NCBI RefSeq assembly: GCF_000369405.1
Contig: NZ_KB849998.1
Coordinates: 374,548-438,547 of the forward strand
DNA from: Acinetobacter sp. ANC 3929
GTDB taxonomy: Bacteria > Pseudomonadota > Gammaproteobacteria > Pseudomonadales > Moraxellaceae
DNA: 64,000 nucleotides
Direction: 5' to 3'
Both the position numbers and the translations under genes were made by a program. A model generated the notes under the pieces. The model ran no database searches. It had not been told where the DNA came from and saw only the letters and a list, made by a program, of their open reading frames with translations. The first letter of the stretch is position 1, and every line of letters starts with the position of its first letter. Shown here piece by piece: positions 28,027 through 37,372 of the stretch.

Positions 28027-28662
28027 ATGATTTACCAATTTTACCAACGTCATATCTTTCCTCATTTACTCAATCAGGTCATGCAAACTGCCAGCTTGAT
28101 GGATCGACGTCGTGAATTACTGCTGCCGATTGAAGGTGAAGTTCTCGAAATCGGTTTTGGTACAGGGCTAAATATTCCGTTTTATGGCAATGTGGATTCA
28201 GTGTACGCCTTAGAGCCCAATTCAGATATTTATCAACTGGCGGTTGATCGTGTGCAACATGCTCCCTTTTACGTGAAACACGTACAATCGAGTGCAGAAA
28301 AACTCCCCTTTGCGGATGCCTCTCTAGATCACATTGTTTCAACATGGACCTTATGCAGTATTGCGCACTTAGACCAAGCACTGGCTGAAATACATCGGGT
28401 ACTGAAGCCAACTGGAACCTTCCATCTGGTCGAGCATGTCAGACATCCAAACTCGACAAAAATACAATCATTGCAAACGCTGCTGACCCCGATTCAAAAA
28501 CGCATTGCCGATGGTTGTCATCTGAACCGAGATATTGAACGCCAGCTCTTACAAGCCAAATTTAAATTCATCGAAAAAGAATATTTTGATGCAGAAGGTA
28601 TTCCGATGCTTGCACAGACCATGCTGTTGGCACGTGTGCAAAAATTAGATATTGCTCATTGA
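28027..28662 (+). CDS. class I SAM-dependent methyltransferase (UbiE/METTL7-like)
   Basis: A 211-residue protein with motif I as VLEIGFGTGLNIPFYG near residue 40, an acidic strand-2 end (VYALEPNSDIY), and WTLCSIAHLDQALAEIHRVL followed by HLVEHVR. It resembles short UbiE- or METTL7-type enzymes; the acceptor is unknown. Its last seven bases overlap the 3' end of the convergent gene at 28656. Confidence 0.88.
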   Translation: MIYQFYQRHIFPHLLNQVMQTASLMDRRRELLLPIEGEVLEIGFGTGLNIPFYGNVDSVYALEPNSDIYQLAVDRVQHAPFYVKHVQSSAEKLPFADASLDHIVSTWTLCSIAHLDQALAEIHRVLKPTGTFHLVEHVRHPNSTKIQSLQTLLTPIQKRIADGCHLNRDIERQLLQAKFKFIEKEYFDAEGIPMLAQTMLLARVQKLDIAH

Positions 28663-29126
28663 GCATCAAAATCAATTCGTAAAGTTTCAAAACGGATACG
28701 CCCTTCTGTTACCGCTTGAGCAATGGCCTGCTGTCCTTTACTTAAACGTGCGCCACCACTTTTAATATCGAGCAAAATCACTTCAATATCTTCGGCTGTG
28801 CCATCACCATCGCGAAAGTCGGTATAACCATCAAAAATAACGTAGTCGACAGGATCACCCAGAAACTTAGCATCGCTAGGTAAATAACGAAACTCTGGCA
28901 GAATCGGTGCAAACTGCTCTGCCATTTTTCCTTTTAATACTGCACGGCTGGTATTGACACTACGTTTCTGCGCATCAAGCAAAGCCTGCTTATGTTCTAA
29001 CTCTAGTTCAGCGATATATTTTTCATACTCTGCCTGAATCCGACCATTACGTGTGCTGGATAAAATAATCGTGGTGATGACGACACCAATACAGCCACCA
29101 ATCAGCATTGCAAGCCAAACCGACAT
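28656..29126 (-). CDS. membrane-anchored endonuclease-like protein (PF10107, Holliday-resolvase related)
   Basis: A 156-residue protein: one N-terminal hydrophobic segment (WLAMLIGGCIGVVITTIILS), a charged coiled-coil-like stretch (EYEKYIAELELEHKQALLDA), then VLKGKMAEQFAPILPEFRYL, GDPVDYVIFDGY and VILLDIKSGGARLSKGQQAI. The G-x-P-x-D plus x-D-x-K pattern matches the family distantly related to archaeal Holliday junction resolvases and has the PD-(D/E)xK look. The real substrate is unknown. It diverges from the ParA gene. Confidence 0.82.
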   Translation of the reverse strand: MSVWLAMLIGGCIGVVITTIILSSTRNGRIQAEYEKYIAELELEHKQALLDAQKRSVNTSRAVLKGKMAEQFAPILPEFRYLPSDAKFLGDPVDYVIFDGYTDFRDGDGTAEDIEVILLDIKSGGARLSKGQQAIAQAVTEGRIRFETLRIDFDAQ

Positions 29127-29257
29127 ATCAACCTTCCTTTTCTTTGCTGCCGCTATTTAACTGCAACATTAAACTTTTGTCATGTGTAACACACTCGACG
29201 CAAAAAGATGCTAAGGTATGAATGAATATGAGTGCATAGTTAAATAAATCTAATTTC

Positions 29258-29902
29258 ATGAAGACAATATTAATCGCAAATCAAAAAGGTGGCTGTGGCA
29301 AGACCATGACAGCTATCACACTCGCTGCCGCATTATCACAAAAAGGCTATAAGGTCGCGCTGGCAGATGCTGACAACCAAAAATCGTCTTTGCAATGGTT
29401 AAAGCAACGTCCTGAAACAGTCACAGGTATTCAAAGTCTGGATTGGCGACATGAAAAATCAATCGGTGAAGCGCCAAAGAATTTAGATTATTTAATTATC
29501 GATGCGCCTGGTGCACTTTCAGGTGAACATGCAGAGCAACTGATCAGTGAAGCACATGCGATTGTGACTCCATTACAGCCCTCTTTCTTTGATATCGACA
29601 GTACTCGTCGCTTCTTAAAACATTTACAAGACATTAAGCGTATTCGTAAAGGCAAAGTGCAAATCCTACTAATTGCTAATCGAGTCAAACCAAACAGTGC
29701 CAGCTCTAAAGATATTCAGGACTTCTTTGGTAAGATTGAACAAGATCCTGTGGCATGGATTTCCGAACGTAGTGCCTACGGTACATTGGCAATGCAAGGG
29801 CTCAGTGTTTTTGATAAAACCCAGAAAAACTTTGTTAGTATCCAAAGCCAATGGCAGCCGGTATTAAATCAATTGGTCGATGATCCAAGCGAGTGGTTCT
29901 AA
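29258..29902 (+). CDS. orphan ParA-family ATPase
   Basis: A 214-residue deviant Walker-A ATPase: KGGCGKT at residues 10-16, ADADNQKSSLQWL as the A' motif and YLIIDAPGALSG as Walker B. Such proteins dimerise on ATP and position cargo on the nucleoid (chromosomes, plasmids, chemotaxis arrays). No parB gene or parS-like repeats are visible nearby, so it is not an ordinary partition pair. The cargo is unknown. The short PilY- or chemotaxis-independent context gives no clue; it is divergent from the PF10107 gene. Confidence 0.9.
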   Translation: MKTILIANQKGGCGKTMTAITLAAALSQKGYKVALADADNQKSSLQWLKQRPETVTGIQSLDWRHEKSIGEAPKNLDYLIIDAPGALSGEHAEQLISEAHAIVTPLQPSFFDIDSTRRFLKHLQDIKRIRKGKVQILLIANRVKPNSASSKDIQDFFGKIEQDPVAWISERSAYGTLAMQGLSVFDKTQKNFVSIQSQWQPVLNQLVDDPSEWF

Positions 29903-30025
29903 GGCTTTGCAAAGAAACGTAATCTTTTGATATCAAATCTTAAAACTGGGAAATGAAAATTTCCCTCGCCTACTTTTTCAGTTAAGATGGTTTTATTCAA
30001 TTTCTAGCACTTGAGAAATACTATC

Positions 30026-31120
30026 GTGCAACAATACGCTCCCATATTACAACGCGTTTTGCTGTTTGGGCTGTTCTTTGTCCTGCTCTTTTTGGGATTT
30101 AGTATTCTCAAATACTTTATTGTCCCTGTTCTTTGGGCCGCAATTATTGCCTATATGACTTGGCCCTTATATCTATGGGTACAGCGTCGTTTCTTTGGTG
30201 AAAATAGACCTACACTCAATGCCACACTGATGATTAGCTTGGTCATTATCGTGATTGGTGTGCCATTTATCTGTGCAATCTTCATGTTACAACTTGAAGG
30301 TCGTAATTTATATTTTAATTTACAGCGACAACTGTTTTCAGGTCATGTTCAAGTTCCTGAATTTATCAAAAATCTACCAATTATTGGCAAAGACATCAGT
30401 CGTACTGTCAATGAACTAAGTAGTGATCCCAACAGTATTACCAAAAATATTGCCGAATGGATTCAAAGCCATCTGAGTTATGGTCGTTTTGTGTTAAGTG
30501 AGATTAGCCGTAACTTGGTCAAACTCACATTTGCACTGATGACTTTGTTCTTCTTCTACCGTGACGGGCAAATGATCTTGGCACAAGTCAGCCGTGCCTT
30601 GGAAATGGTGATTGGTCCACGCGTGCATCATTATCTGGATACCATCTCTGAAACAACACGTGCTGTAGTTTATGGGGTCGGTTTAACCGCGGTTGCACAA
30701 GCCCTATTAGCGGGCCTCAGCTATTTTGTTGCAGGCGTACCAAATCCAATGCTGTTGACCATGGTCACCTTTATCTTGGCGCTGATCCCTTTTGGAACAC
30801 CTGTTTCATATCTTGGGGTAGGCTTGTGGTTATTTGCTCAAGGTCAGACCATGGAAGCCATTGGTGTTGTCGTTTGGGGTGTACTCATCGTGAGCAGCTC
30901 AGATAATGTCATTCGACCACTGGTGATTTCAGGCGCGACCCAAATTCCATTCATTTTGATTATGTTTGGGGTATTAGGGGGTATCGCCAGCTTTGGTTTG
31001 GTTGGCCTGTTTATTGGTCCAGTGATTTTAGCTATCTTATTGGCGATCTGGCGTGAATGGCTGCATGAAAATGTCGATGAGCCTGTTGCGGCTCTGGAAG
31101 CTCCTCCCGAGAGTAAATAG
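30026..31120 (+). CDS. AI-2E family membrane permease
   Basis: A protein of about 364 residues with seven to eight hydrophobic segments. PF01594 features include the amphipathic central region (VSRALEMVIGPRVHHYLDTI) and the C-terminal IGLFIGP-like segment (LVGLFIGPVILAILLAIW). Members move diverse substrates, from Na+/H+ exchange to possible signal export; AI-2 itself is proven for few. The start is uncertain: the frame opens at a TTG at 30011, and the GTG at 30026 (V-Q-Q-Y-A-P) is my choice. Neither has a good ribosome binding site. Confidence 0.85.
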   Translation: MQQYAPILQRVLLFGLFFVLLFLGFSILKYFIVPVLWAAIIAYMTWPLYLWVQRRFFGENRPTLNATLMISLVIIVIGVPFICAIFMLQLEGRNLYFNLQRQLFSGHVQVPEFIKNLPIIGKDISRTVNELSSDPNSITKNIAEWIQSHLSYGRFVLSEISRNLVKLTFALMTLFFFYRDGQMILAQVSRALEMVIGPRVHHYLDTISETTRAVVYGVGLTAVAQALLAGLSYFVAGVPNPMLLTMVTFILALIPFGTPVSYLGVGLWLFAQGQTMEAIGVVVWGVLIVSSSDNVIRPLVISGATQIPFILIMFGVLGGIASFGLVGLFIGPVILAILLAIWREWLHENVDEPVAALEAPPESK

Positions 31121-31228
31121 GTTTATTTTGTTTAATTTTTTGTCATGAATTAATTAATGTTGCTTGCGAGATATCACTTACTTTGTTTGAATCATCAAAT
31201 AAAGATAATTTATAAGGATATCTTCGCA

Positions 31229-31810
31229 ATGACTTTGATGCTTCAAAAAATGTCTCTGTTGGGCTGTTTAAGTTTAAGTATTGCAGCCTGCTCATCAGTT
31301 ACTTTAGATAACAATGCTGCAAAAATTCAAACGCAGGCCACTACGGCTGCTCAAAAACAGCTAATCCAAGTGTATCAAGTTGATGCCAAAGGCATTGGTG
31401 CTTCAATTGGAACTGTTGCTTTTCAACAAACACCAAAAGGTTTATTAATCACTCCTGCACTTTGGAAACTTTCTCCAGGTGAACATGGCTTCCATATCCA
31501 TGAAAATCCATCCTGTGAAGCTGCTTTAAAAGATGGAAAAATGGGGGCAGCACTGGCGGCAGGTAGCCATTTAAATCCCGAGAAGGTTGCCCATCATGGT
31601 ACACCAGAAACTGGACATTTAGGTGACCTTCCCGTGTTGGTGGTCAATGATAAAGGTTTTGCGACCACCCCTGTAATTGCACCACGTTTAAAGCTAGCTG
31701 ATATTCAAAATCGTGCCATCATGATTCACGTGGGTGGTGACAACTATTCAGATACACCAAAACCTTTAGGTGGTGGTGGTGATCGTATCGCTTGCGGTGT
31801 AATTAAGTAA
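31229..31810 (+). CDS. sodC: periplasmic Cu/Zn superoxide dismutase, lipoprotein form
   Basis: Converts superoxide to peroxide and oxygen in the periplasm. It is 193 residues from the ATG at 31229, which has AAGGA ten bases upstream; the frame extends further back but without a site. The signal MTLMLQKMSLLGCLSLSIAACSS has lipobox IAAC. Copper ligands appear in GEHGFHIHENPSC, the bridging and zinc His/Asp residues in AGSHLNPEKVAHHG and GHLGDLPVL, and the last copper His in AIMIHVGGDNYSD. The paired cysteines of the family are present (ENPSC and RIACGVI). Confidence 0.94.
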   Translation: MTLMLQKMSLLGCLSLSIAACSSVTLDNNAAKIQTQATTAAQKQLIQVYQVDAKGIGASIGTVAFQQTPKGLLITPALWKLSPGEHGFHIHENPSCEAALKDGKMGAALAAGSHLNPEKVAHHGTPETGHLGDLPVLVVNDKGFATTPVIAPRLKLADIQNRAIMIHVGGDNYSDTPKPLGGGGDRIACGVIK

Positions 31811-32068
31811 TTTGAATACTGTGGGTATCTCTCAAGTTATCCACAGTTGCTCTGCGTTTAGTCATTTTCCATATGTTCTTTAATCACGTCATAACAAAAT
31901 ACAATTGAGCATGAATTTTGCATCTTATCTCTTATTTGAAAAATCAAGTATTTGAAAGATCATGCAAATATTTATGCTAAAAAACAGTGCCGCTTGTTGG
32001 CTAACAATGCTTTCCTTTGGGAAATTTATTTGTATGATGAACCCAGAACATTTCAAAGAATAAGAATT

Positions 32069-34219
32069 GTGAAAAATTTATCCCTCCTGTTCAATCGCTT
32101 TCGCTCCAACTCGATTGTTCTTTATTGCCTGCAAATCCTGATTGTGCTTTGTGGTACAACATTCGGTTTACATCAACTGGGTCTCGGGCAGTTAATCGTG
32201 CCTGTGACTTTAGGCGCAATTGCTGCGGCACTGACTGATTTTGATGATCGTCTCAGTATCCGTTTACGTAATCTGATTTATGTCTGCGTGCTATTTTTTA
32301 CGGTCAGTACTATTTTAGAGTTTCTCGCCCCCTATAAATTTTGGTTCATTGTCTATCTCAGCCTTTCCAGTGCGGCATTGGTTCTTTTGGGCGCATTGGG
32401 GCAACGTTATGCAAGCATTTCCTTTGGGACGATTTTACTTTCGATCTATACCATGTTCGGTCTAGGCGAATATCCAGATTGGTATCAGCAACCGAGTTAT
32501 TTTGTATTGGGAGCCTTGTGGTATGGGCTGACTTCGATCTTATTTTTTGTTATTCGACCAACCTTGCCTTTACAAGAAAAGATCTCAACTATTTTTCAGG
32601 ATATTGCTGAATTACTACAAGCCAAATCACGTTTATTCGACCCAGATAATATTGATAATGTCGAAACACTTCTATTCGAACTTTCTCAAAAAAATAGCCA
32701 AGTGGTCAGTAGTCTGAATCAAGCCAAAAACTCCTTACTGACTCGCTTAAAAGCTTCTCGCATTAACAACACCAGTATTTATTGGCTGAACTTGTATTAT
32801 TTTGCCCAAGACATGCATGAGCAAGTCTCATCTAGTTATCTGCATTATGAAAAAATTCATCAAAATTTTAGTCGCAGTGATTTAATTTTCCGTATTCAAA
32901 AAAATATGCAGCTACAAGCCGTGGCATGTCATGATTTAAGCCGAGCGATCTTACATCATCAGGTCTATCAGCCCCGTGAATCTGCGAGTAAAGCACTAGA
33001 GAATCTAGAGTCTTCGATGCATGACTGGGTGCAACAACATCCCAATAATCTTGAAGTTAAAAATCTGGAATTGATATTCAATAATTTAAAAAGTGTACAT
33101 GAGCAATTTGCTCAACTACAACTCAACCAAAATATAGAACAGCTTTCACCGCAGCAACATCAAGACCACCTCAATTTGCTGGATGATGATATTCAGGGCA
33201 TACAGGATCTGATTTTAAAAATTAAACAACAGCTCAGCCCTCAGTCTGCATTGTTTCGTCATGCTGTTCGTTTGGCGGTGATTTTTGCCATTGGATATGC
33301 CATTTCCTTGTTGCCCTTTGCCCAAAATGGCTATTGGATTTTACTCACCAGTTTATTTGTCTGTCAGATTACCTACTTTGCTACCAAGAGCCGTCTCAAA
33401 CTCAGAACGATCGGCACTCTGCTCGGTGTGTTGTTAGGGATTCCAATTCTGTATTTTGTCCCGAGTATCGAGGGGCAACTGGTATTGACTGTGATTTGCG
33501 GGGTCTCGTTTTTCTATTTAAGACAAAAAAAATATGCACTTGCCACGGTCATGGCCACCTTAATGGTGTTATTGATTTTTAATTTAAAAGGTGCAGGCTT
33601 TAGTATTATTCTACCGCGAATTATTGACACTTTTATTGGCTGTGCGATTGCATGGTTGGCGGTCAATTTCATTTGGCCAGATTGGAATTTTCGTAACATT
33701 TCCAACAATATCAAGAAAAGTAATCAAGCCATGCTCGAGTATCTGCGCGTGGTGGTACAGCAATATCATCAAGGACGCAAACTTGATCTGGAGTATCGAA
33801 CAACACGGCGTGCAGCACATAATGCACAAATCGAGCTCTCCAATATGATTTCCAGTCTGAGTACTGAACCTCAACCGAATCAAGAACTGATCCAATATGC
33901 CTTTCGTTATCTGGTTTATAGTCATAGCCAATTGAGCTATGTCTCAGGTTTGGGACATCAACGTGAAAAAATCGAAGATGACAAACTCCTCGCACTGCTG
34001 GATAAAATTGAACAACTACTCAAACAAAGTCTGGTCGAACAAGCACCTATTCAACAAAATCATCTGGAACATTTACTGACAGAAATTGAGGTATTCAATC
34101 GGCAAGAACAGGTTTCTAAACAGCATCCACTGTTGTTAAAACAAATGAGTCTACTGCTAGAAACTTTGACTGAATTGGTTTCGTTAAAAAATAAACTGCT
34201 CAGCTTAGACATTAAGTGA
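32069..34219 (+). CDS. yccS: YccS-type FUSC family inner-membrane protein
   Basis: A 716-residue protein, almost the length of E. coli YccS (717) and alignable throughout. It has two halves, each with about six hydrophobic segments. The N-half shows LCGTTFG...LGAIAAALTDFDDRLSIR and GALGQRYASISFG. The C-half shows ALFRHAVRLAVIFAIGYAI, GYWILLTSLFVCQ and RIIDTFIGCAIAWLAV. A long helical cytoplasmic domain lies between them. The frame opens at 31952, but the GTG at 32069 fits the E. coli N-terminus. FUSC proteins resemble aromatic-acid exporters (AaeB); the YccS substrate is unknown. Confidence 0.88.
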   Translation: MKNLSLLFNRFRSNSIVLYCLQILIVLCGTTFGLHQLGLGQLIVPVTLGAIAAALTDFDDRLSIRLRNLIYVCVLFFTVSTILEFLAPYKFWFIVYLSLSSAALVLLGALGQRYASISFGTILLSIYTMFGLGEYPDWYQQPSYFVLGALWYGLTSILFFVIRPTLPLQEKISTIFQDIAELLQAKSRLFDPDNIDNVETLLFELSQKNSQVVSSLNQAKNSLLTRLKASRINNTSIYWLNLYYFAQDMHEQVSSSYLHYEKIHQNFSRSDLIFRIQKNMQLQAVACHDLSRAILHHQVYQPRESASKALENLESSMHDWVQQHPNNLEVKNLELIFNNLKSVHEQFAQLQLNQNIEQLSPQQHQDHLNLLDDDIQGIQDLILKIKQQLSPQSALFRHAVRLAVIFAIGYAISLLPFAQNGYWILLTSLFVCQITYFATKSRLKLRTIGTLLGVLLGIPILYFVPSIEGQLVLTVICGVSFFYLRQKKYALATVMATLMVLLIFNLKGAGFSIILPRIIDTFIGCAIAWLAVNFIWPDWNFRNISNNIKKSNQAMLEYLRVVVQQYHQGRKLDLEYRTTRRAAHNAQIELSNMISSLSTEPQPNQELIQYAFRYLVYSHSQLSYVSGLGHQREKIEDDKLLALLDKIEQLLKQSLVEQAPIQQNHLEHLLTEIEVFNRQEQVSKQHPLLLKQMSLLLETLTELVSLKNKLLSLDIK

Positions 34220-34239
34220 GCAGTCAATCGAGCCAAAAA

Positions 34240-35478
34240 TTAATTCAACCCATCTTGCTGACGTGCCAGCATATGTTGTTTCAAGGCATGACGTGGCGAA
34301 CTAAACCAAAATACAATCAAGACCAGACTGGCTAAAGCAAAAGCCCAAATATGGAAATGTGTATATAGCACACGAACCAATTCAATCACGACAAAATAAC
34401 TCACCATCATCAACATCGATACGGCTGCTGCCACTGTTCCCTTGGAAACTTCTGAAGACATCAATGCAAAACGGTACATCACCGAGAAACTAATCCCCTC
34501 GCCCAAACTGATTAAAGTCATACCAATCAATAAACAAGGTACTAGATAAGCCTGCCAGATCACACCTAGCATCAAGAACAATGTCCCTAGCAACATAATC
34601 GGTAAACCAAACAAGATAGTTTTACCTAAAGGGAAACGATCAATGATTTTGATCAAGATGATATTGCCGGCAATGAGGCCAAAGAACACAGGAAACTGTG
34701 CCAAGCCATATTGCACACTGCTAAGCTTCAACTCATCCACCAGAATGATCGGCGATAAAGCAATCCATAGCATCAATGGCATACCCACCATAGGTAAGGC
34801 AATGCTTAAGCCCAAGAAACAACGGTTGCTCAATACCTTTTTAAAATCATCAAAAATATGACTAAAAGGTTGTTTTGGTTGTTTGCGGCTTTCTTGGGTA
34901 GCGGGCATAAATTTCTTTAAGCCAAACCAACTGATAAAAGACACCACAGCGATCGCGACAAAGCCCCAATGCCAAGAAACATAATCAATCAGGAAAGCAC
35001 CAAGTACAGGACCCAACAACGGTGCAAGCAAAGAAATATTTGCCATCAATGCCATAACCTTAATGGCGTCACGTTCTTCAAAGGTTTCCTGAATGGCCGC
35101 ATAACCAACCGCAGAAATGACACTGAGACCCATACCTTGCAGAAAACGCAAAGTCAGGAACTGTTCAATATTATGCGTCAGTAAAATCAGCAAACAGCAA
35201 AGCGTGAAAAATGCCACACCTGCCAAGAGCACTTTCTTACGCCCTACACGATCCGAAAGCGGTCCAAGTAGCCATGCGACACTGGCACCACCCAACAAAT
35301 AAAATGACATTGACGACGGTGCCCACGTTGCACTGACCGCAAATTGTTCTGTAATCGACAGCATCGCTGGCTGAATCAAGTCATTACCAATATAAACTGA
35401 AAATTCGAATAGCACCAAAGCTAAAGGAAACATGAGCGTTATACGGTTTAACGTCATGTTCTGATTATTCGTCATCAT
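34240..35478 (-). CDS. craA: CraA/MdfA-type drug:H+ antiporter (MFS)
   Basis: A 12-segment major-facilitator exporter of about 412 residues. It matches E. coli MdfA and Acinetobacter CraA closely: LFEFSVYIGNDLIQPAML keeps the membrane-embedded Glu and Asp used in proton and drug coupling, and GPLSDRVGRKKV is the MFS loop motif. ALMANISLLAPLLGPVLGA and SSEVSKGTVAAAVSML follow. CraA exports chloramphenicol in A. baumannii. The frame opens farther upstream (35523); the Met pair at 35475-35478 matches homologues, though its ribosome binding site is weak. Expression level, and so resistance, cannot be judged. Confidence 0.87.
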   Translation of the reverse strand: MMTNNQNMTLNRITLMFPLALVLFEFSVYIGNDLIQPAMLSITEQFAVSATWAPSSMSFYLLGGASVAWLLGPLSDRVGRKKVLLAGVAFFTLCCLLILLTHNIEQFLTLRFLQGMGLSVISAVGYAAIQETFEERDAIKVMALMANISLLAPLLGPVLGAFLIDYVSWHWGFVAIAVVSFISWFGLKKFMPATQESRKQPKQPFSHIFDDFKKVLSNRCFLGLSIALPMVGMPLMLWIALSPIILVDELKLSSVQYGLAQFPVFFGLIAGNIILIKIIDRFPLGKTILFGLPIMLLGTLFLMLGVIWQAYLVPCLLIGMTLISLGEGISFSVMYRFALMSSEVSKGTVAAAVSMLMMVSYFVVIELVRVLYTHFHIWAFALASLVLIVFWFSSPRHALKQHMLARQQDGLN

Positions 35479-35831
35479 GTTTTGTTCACAAAAATAACCA
35501 ACTGGCGTGCCTCCCATTTTCAACGATAGAAAATAGGATCATCACCACAAGATTTTATGGTTTAAGATTTAAATTTTGATGTCATGCTGTGAGAAGGCAT
35601 GTGATAAACGTGAAAACACCGTATTCACAAGGTGTATGAAGAAAAACGATTTATTACGTGAGCTTGGTAAATGTTTTACCTTTTGGCAAAAATTGCCACG
35701 CGCAACTTTAGCACTTTTTCAAAATGACCGCAATTTAAACAGGCTAAAAGGCAAAGATTGAGATGTGTATAAGCAAAAAGTTATCCACAATTTTGCTTAT
35801 GTTTTCTCCAACCCTGCAATTGAATTGTCGA
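35479..35831. other. intergenic region with one doubtful small ORF
   Basis: About 350 bases between craA and a lipoprotein gene. The only candidate gene is the 41-codon ORF at 35636. No strong hairpin is seen. Confidence 0.4.
35636..35761 (+). CDS. possible small basic peptide (41 residues)
   Basis: An ATG opens a 41-codon frame (MKKNDLLRELGKCFTFWQKL...), very basic with several aromatics. AAGGTG lies only two bases before the ATG, which is too close for a standard site. No homologue comes to mind. It may be noise in an intergenic region; kept because it is on the free strand between genes and has no overlap. Confidence 0.2.
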   Translation: MKKNDLLRELGKCFTFWQKLPRATLALFQNDRNLNRLKGKD

Positions 35832-36203
35832 TTATGGGCATAACTCAAATTGGAAACTTTGCGTATTATCACCTCTGGCACATTGGTAACTTTGTTTCTT
35901 GTTGACCACTTTCCAAACATCCTGATCACGTTTTAGTTGATATTCTGTGCGGACAGCAATGACTGAATCATCTAATTGCGCTTGCTCAACAGTCACCTGC
36001 GCATCAGTTGGATTTTCGGCACGATTAAATTGCTGATCTATTTTTAAATTGTTTTCTTCATGAAACAGATCGGGCTGATCCGATAAAATCGCGTGCATCA
36101 CCGTACTCTTTTGCACTGCTGCCTGCTGCTGAGATTGTGTAATCGGCTGATTACACGCACTGAGTAATAATACGCAACTTAAGATCATTGCAACTTTATA
36201 CAT
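35832..36203 (-). CDS. small lipoprotein of unknown function
   Basis: A 123-residue lipoprotein starting MYKVAMILSCVLLLSACNQ (lipobox LSAC). AAGGG sits five bases before the ATG at 36203, which decides it over the in-frame start at 36218. The mature part is Gln/Asp-rich, with two cysteines near the end (YQCARGD and ELCP) that could form a disulphide. The stretch AVRTEYQLKRDQDVWKVVNK looks beta-rich. No family recognised. Confidence 0.72.
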   Translation of the reverse strand: MYKVAMILSCVLLLSACNQPITQSQQQAAVQKSTVMHAILSDQPDLFHEENNLKIDQQFNRAENPTDAQVTVEQAQLDDSVIAVRTEYQLKRDQDVWKVVNKKQSYQCARGDNTQSFQFELCP

Positions 36204-36384
36204 GTGTACCCTTCCCATCCATTTTAATCATTTATGCTACTATGCAAAACTAAGCTAGCACGCAACAAAATGTATGTGGCTTATCGTAAATTTGTTGTGC
36301 AGATCACCACGCTGTCAAACACAGCAGATGCTTAAAAAAATTGATTTTATAACACCAATACTCTTACTTTTTGGACATGCAGAT

Positions 36385-37260
36385 ATGTCAGATTTAGCAA
36401 AAAAATTAACGATTATTCTAATCCTCACTGGCACTGCCTTAGGCTGCTCGAAAAAAGAAGAAGGCCCTGCCAGTGATGCAGCGGTCGCGACCGAAAGTGC
36501 GGCAATGGACAGCACTGCTGTTCAAGAAAATGCCGTTCAAAATCCAGAACAACTGGTCAGCAATCAACAAAGTGCTTTAGAGCAAAACCGTCAATTGGTC
36601 AAAAGTGCACAACTGCAATTTGAAGTAAAAGATGTGTTAAAAACCACCTCCACGCTGGAACAACAGTTATTGCAATACAATGGTTATATCGAAGAAAAAC
36701 AGATTAATTATCAAGTCAGTGACCGATCTGAACGTAACCGCATTGATGGCAGTGTCGATATTTATGAAAAGATCACACCTACCGTCCAGCTCACAGTACG
36801 TATCCCCAATGCGCAGGTAACTACGTTCTTAAATAATTTATTGCCTCTCATGCTGAACTTTAATACCCAGACCTATGAAGCCAAACGTTATGAATTAAAA
36901 CTGCTCGAAGAAAAACTGAATACCGCCAATCAAAGTAACAGCGGATCAAATGCCGTTAACAATCACCTACAGCAACTGACCAATTTAGAAGTCAAAGATC
37001 GGTTGGCTTATAGCACCATTCGACTTGAGTTCTTCCAGCAGCCACAAGTCCGTAAAACCCATGATATCAACATCCATCGAATTGCGACATTGGACAGTGA
37101 TCCACTACTCAGTCGAGTTTGGGAGGCCATTAAAATTGGACTATATGGCTTTAGAGAAACTCTCATTTGGCTCGTGATGCTATGGCCGCTGTATGTAGCG
37201 ATTGTGATTTTATGGGGGCTTCGCCGTTGGTACAAAACTAAAAAGTCAAAAGCCGAATAA
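36385..37260 (+). CDS. DUF4349 domain lipoprotein
   Basis: A 291-residue protein with a lipoprotein signal (LTIILILTGTALGCSKK, lipobox LGC). It has an Ala/Glu-rich linker and a DUF4349 domain (LVKSAQLQFEVKDVLKTTST, YNGYIEEKQ, PTVQLTVRIPN) including a coiled-coil-like section. A C-terminal transmembrane segment (LIWLVMLWPLYVAIVILWGL) is followed by a basic tail. It is thus lipidated at one end and membrane-spanning at the other. The frame opens at 36274; the ATG at 36385 is chosen because the signal begins there. Function of DUF4349 is not established. Confidence 0.83.
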   Translation: MSDLAKKLTIILILTGTALGCSKKEEGPASDAAVATESAAMDSTAVQENAVQNPEQLVSNQQSALEQNRQLVKSAQLQFEVKDVLKTTSTLEQQLLQYNGYIEEKQINYQVSDRSERNRIDGSVDIYEKITPTVQLTVRIPNAQVTTFLNNLLPLMLNFNTQTYEAKRYELKLLEEKLNTANQSNSGSNAVNNHLQQLTNLEVKDRLAYSTIRLEFFQQPQVRKTHDINIHRIATLDSDPLLSRVWEAIKIGLYGFRETLIWLVMLWPLYVAIVILWGLRRWYKTKKSKAE

Positions 37261-37372
37261 CTCAATTATTGACTTTTTATCAATAGTATTTTGCTGATTT
37301 ATGCATTTTTACTCATGAATAGATTTCCTAAAATACGTGCATATTTTTAGAGATTTATTCCTGAGTCCTCCC

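Noticed and set aside
29258..29902. Plasmid partition locus
   Set aside because: No ParB-like gene, parS-like repeats or replication gene nearby; the surroundings are chromosomal.
33611..33995. Two minus-strand ORFs within yccS
   Set aside because: Antisense to a well conserved FUSC domain, with no ribosome binding site or homologous pattern.
36274..36384. 37-residue extension of the DUF4349 protein
   Set aside because: The lipoprotein signal begins at the ATG at 36385; the extension would bury it and has no ribosome binding site.
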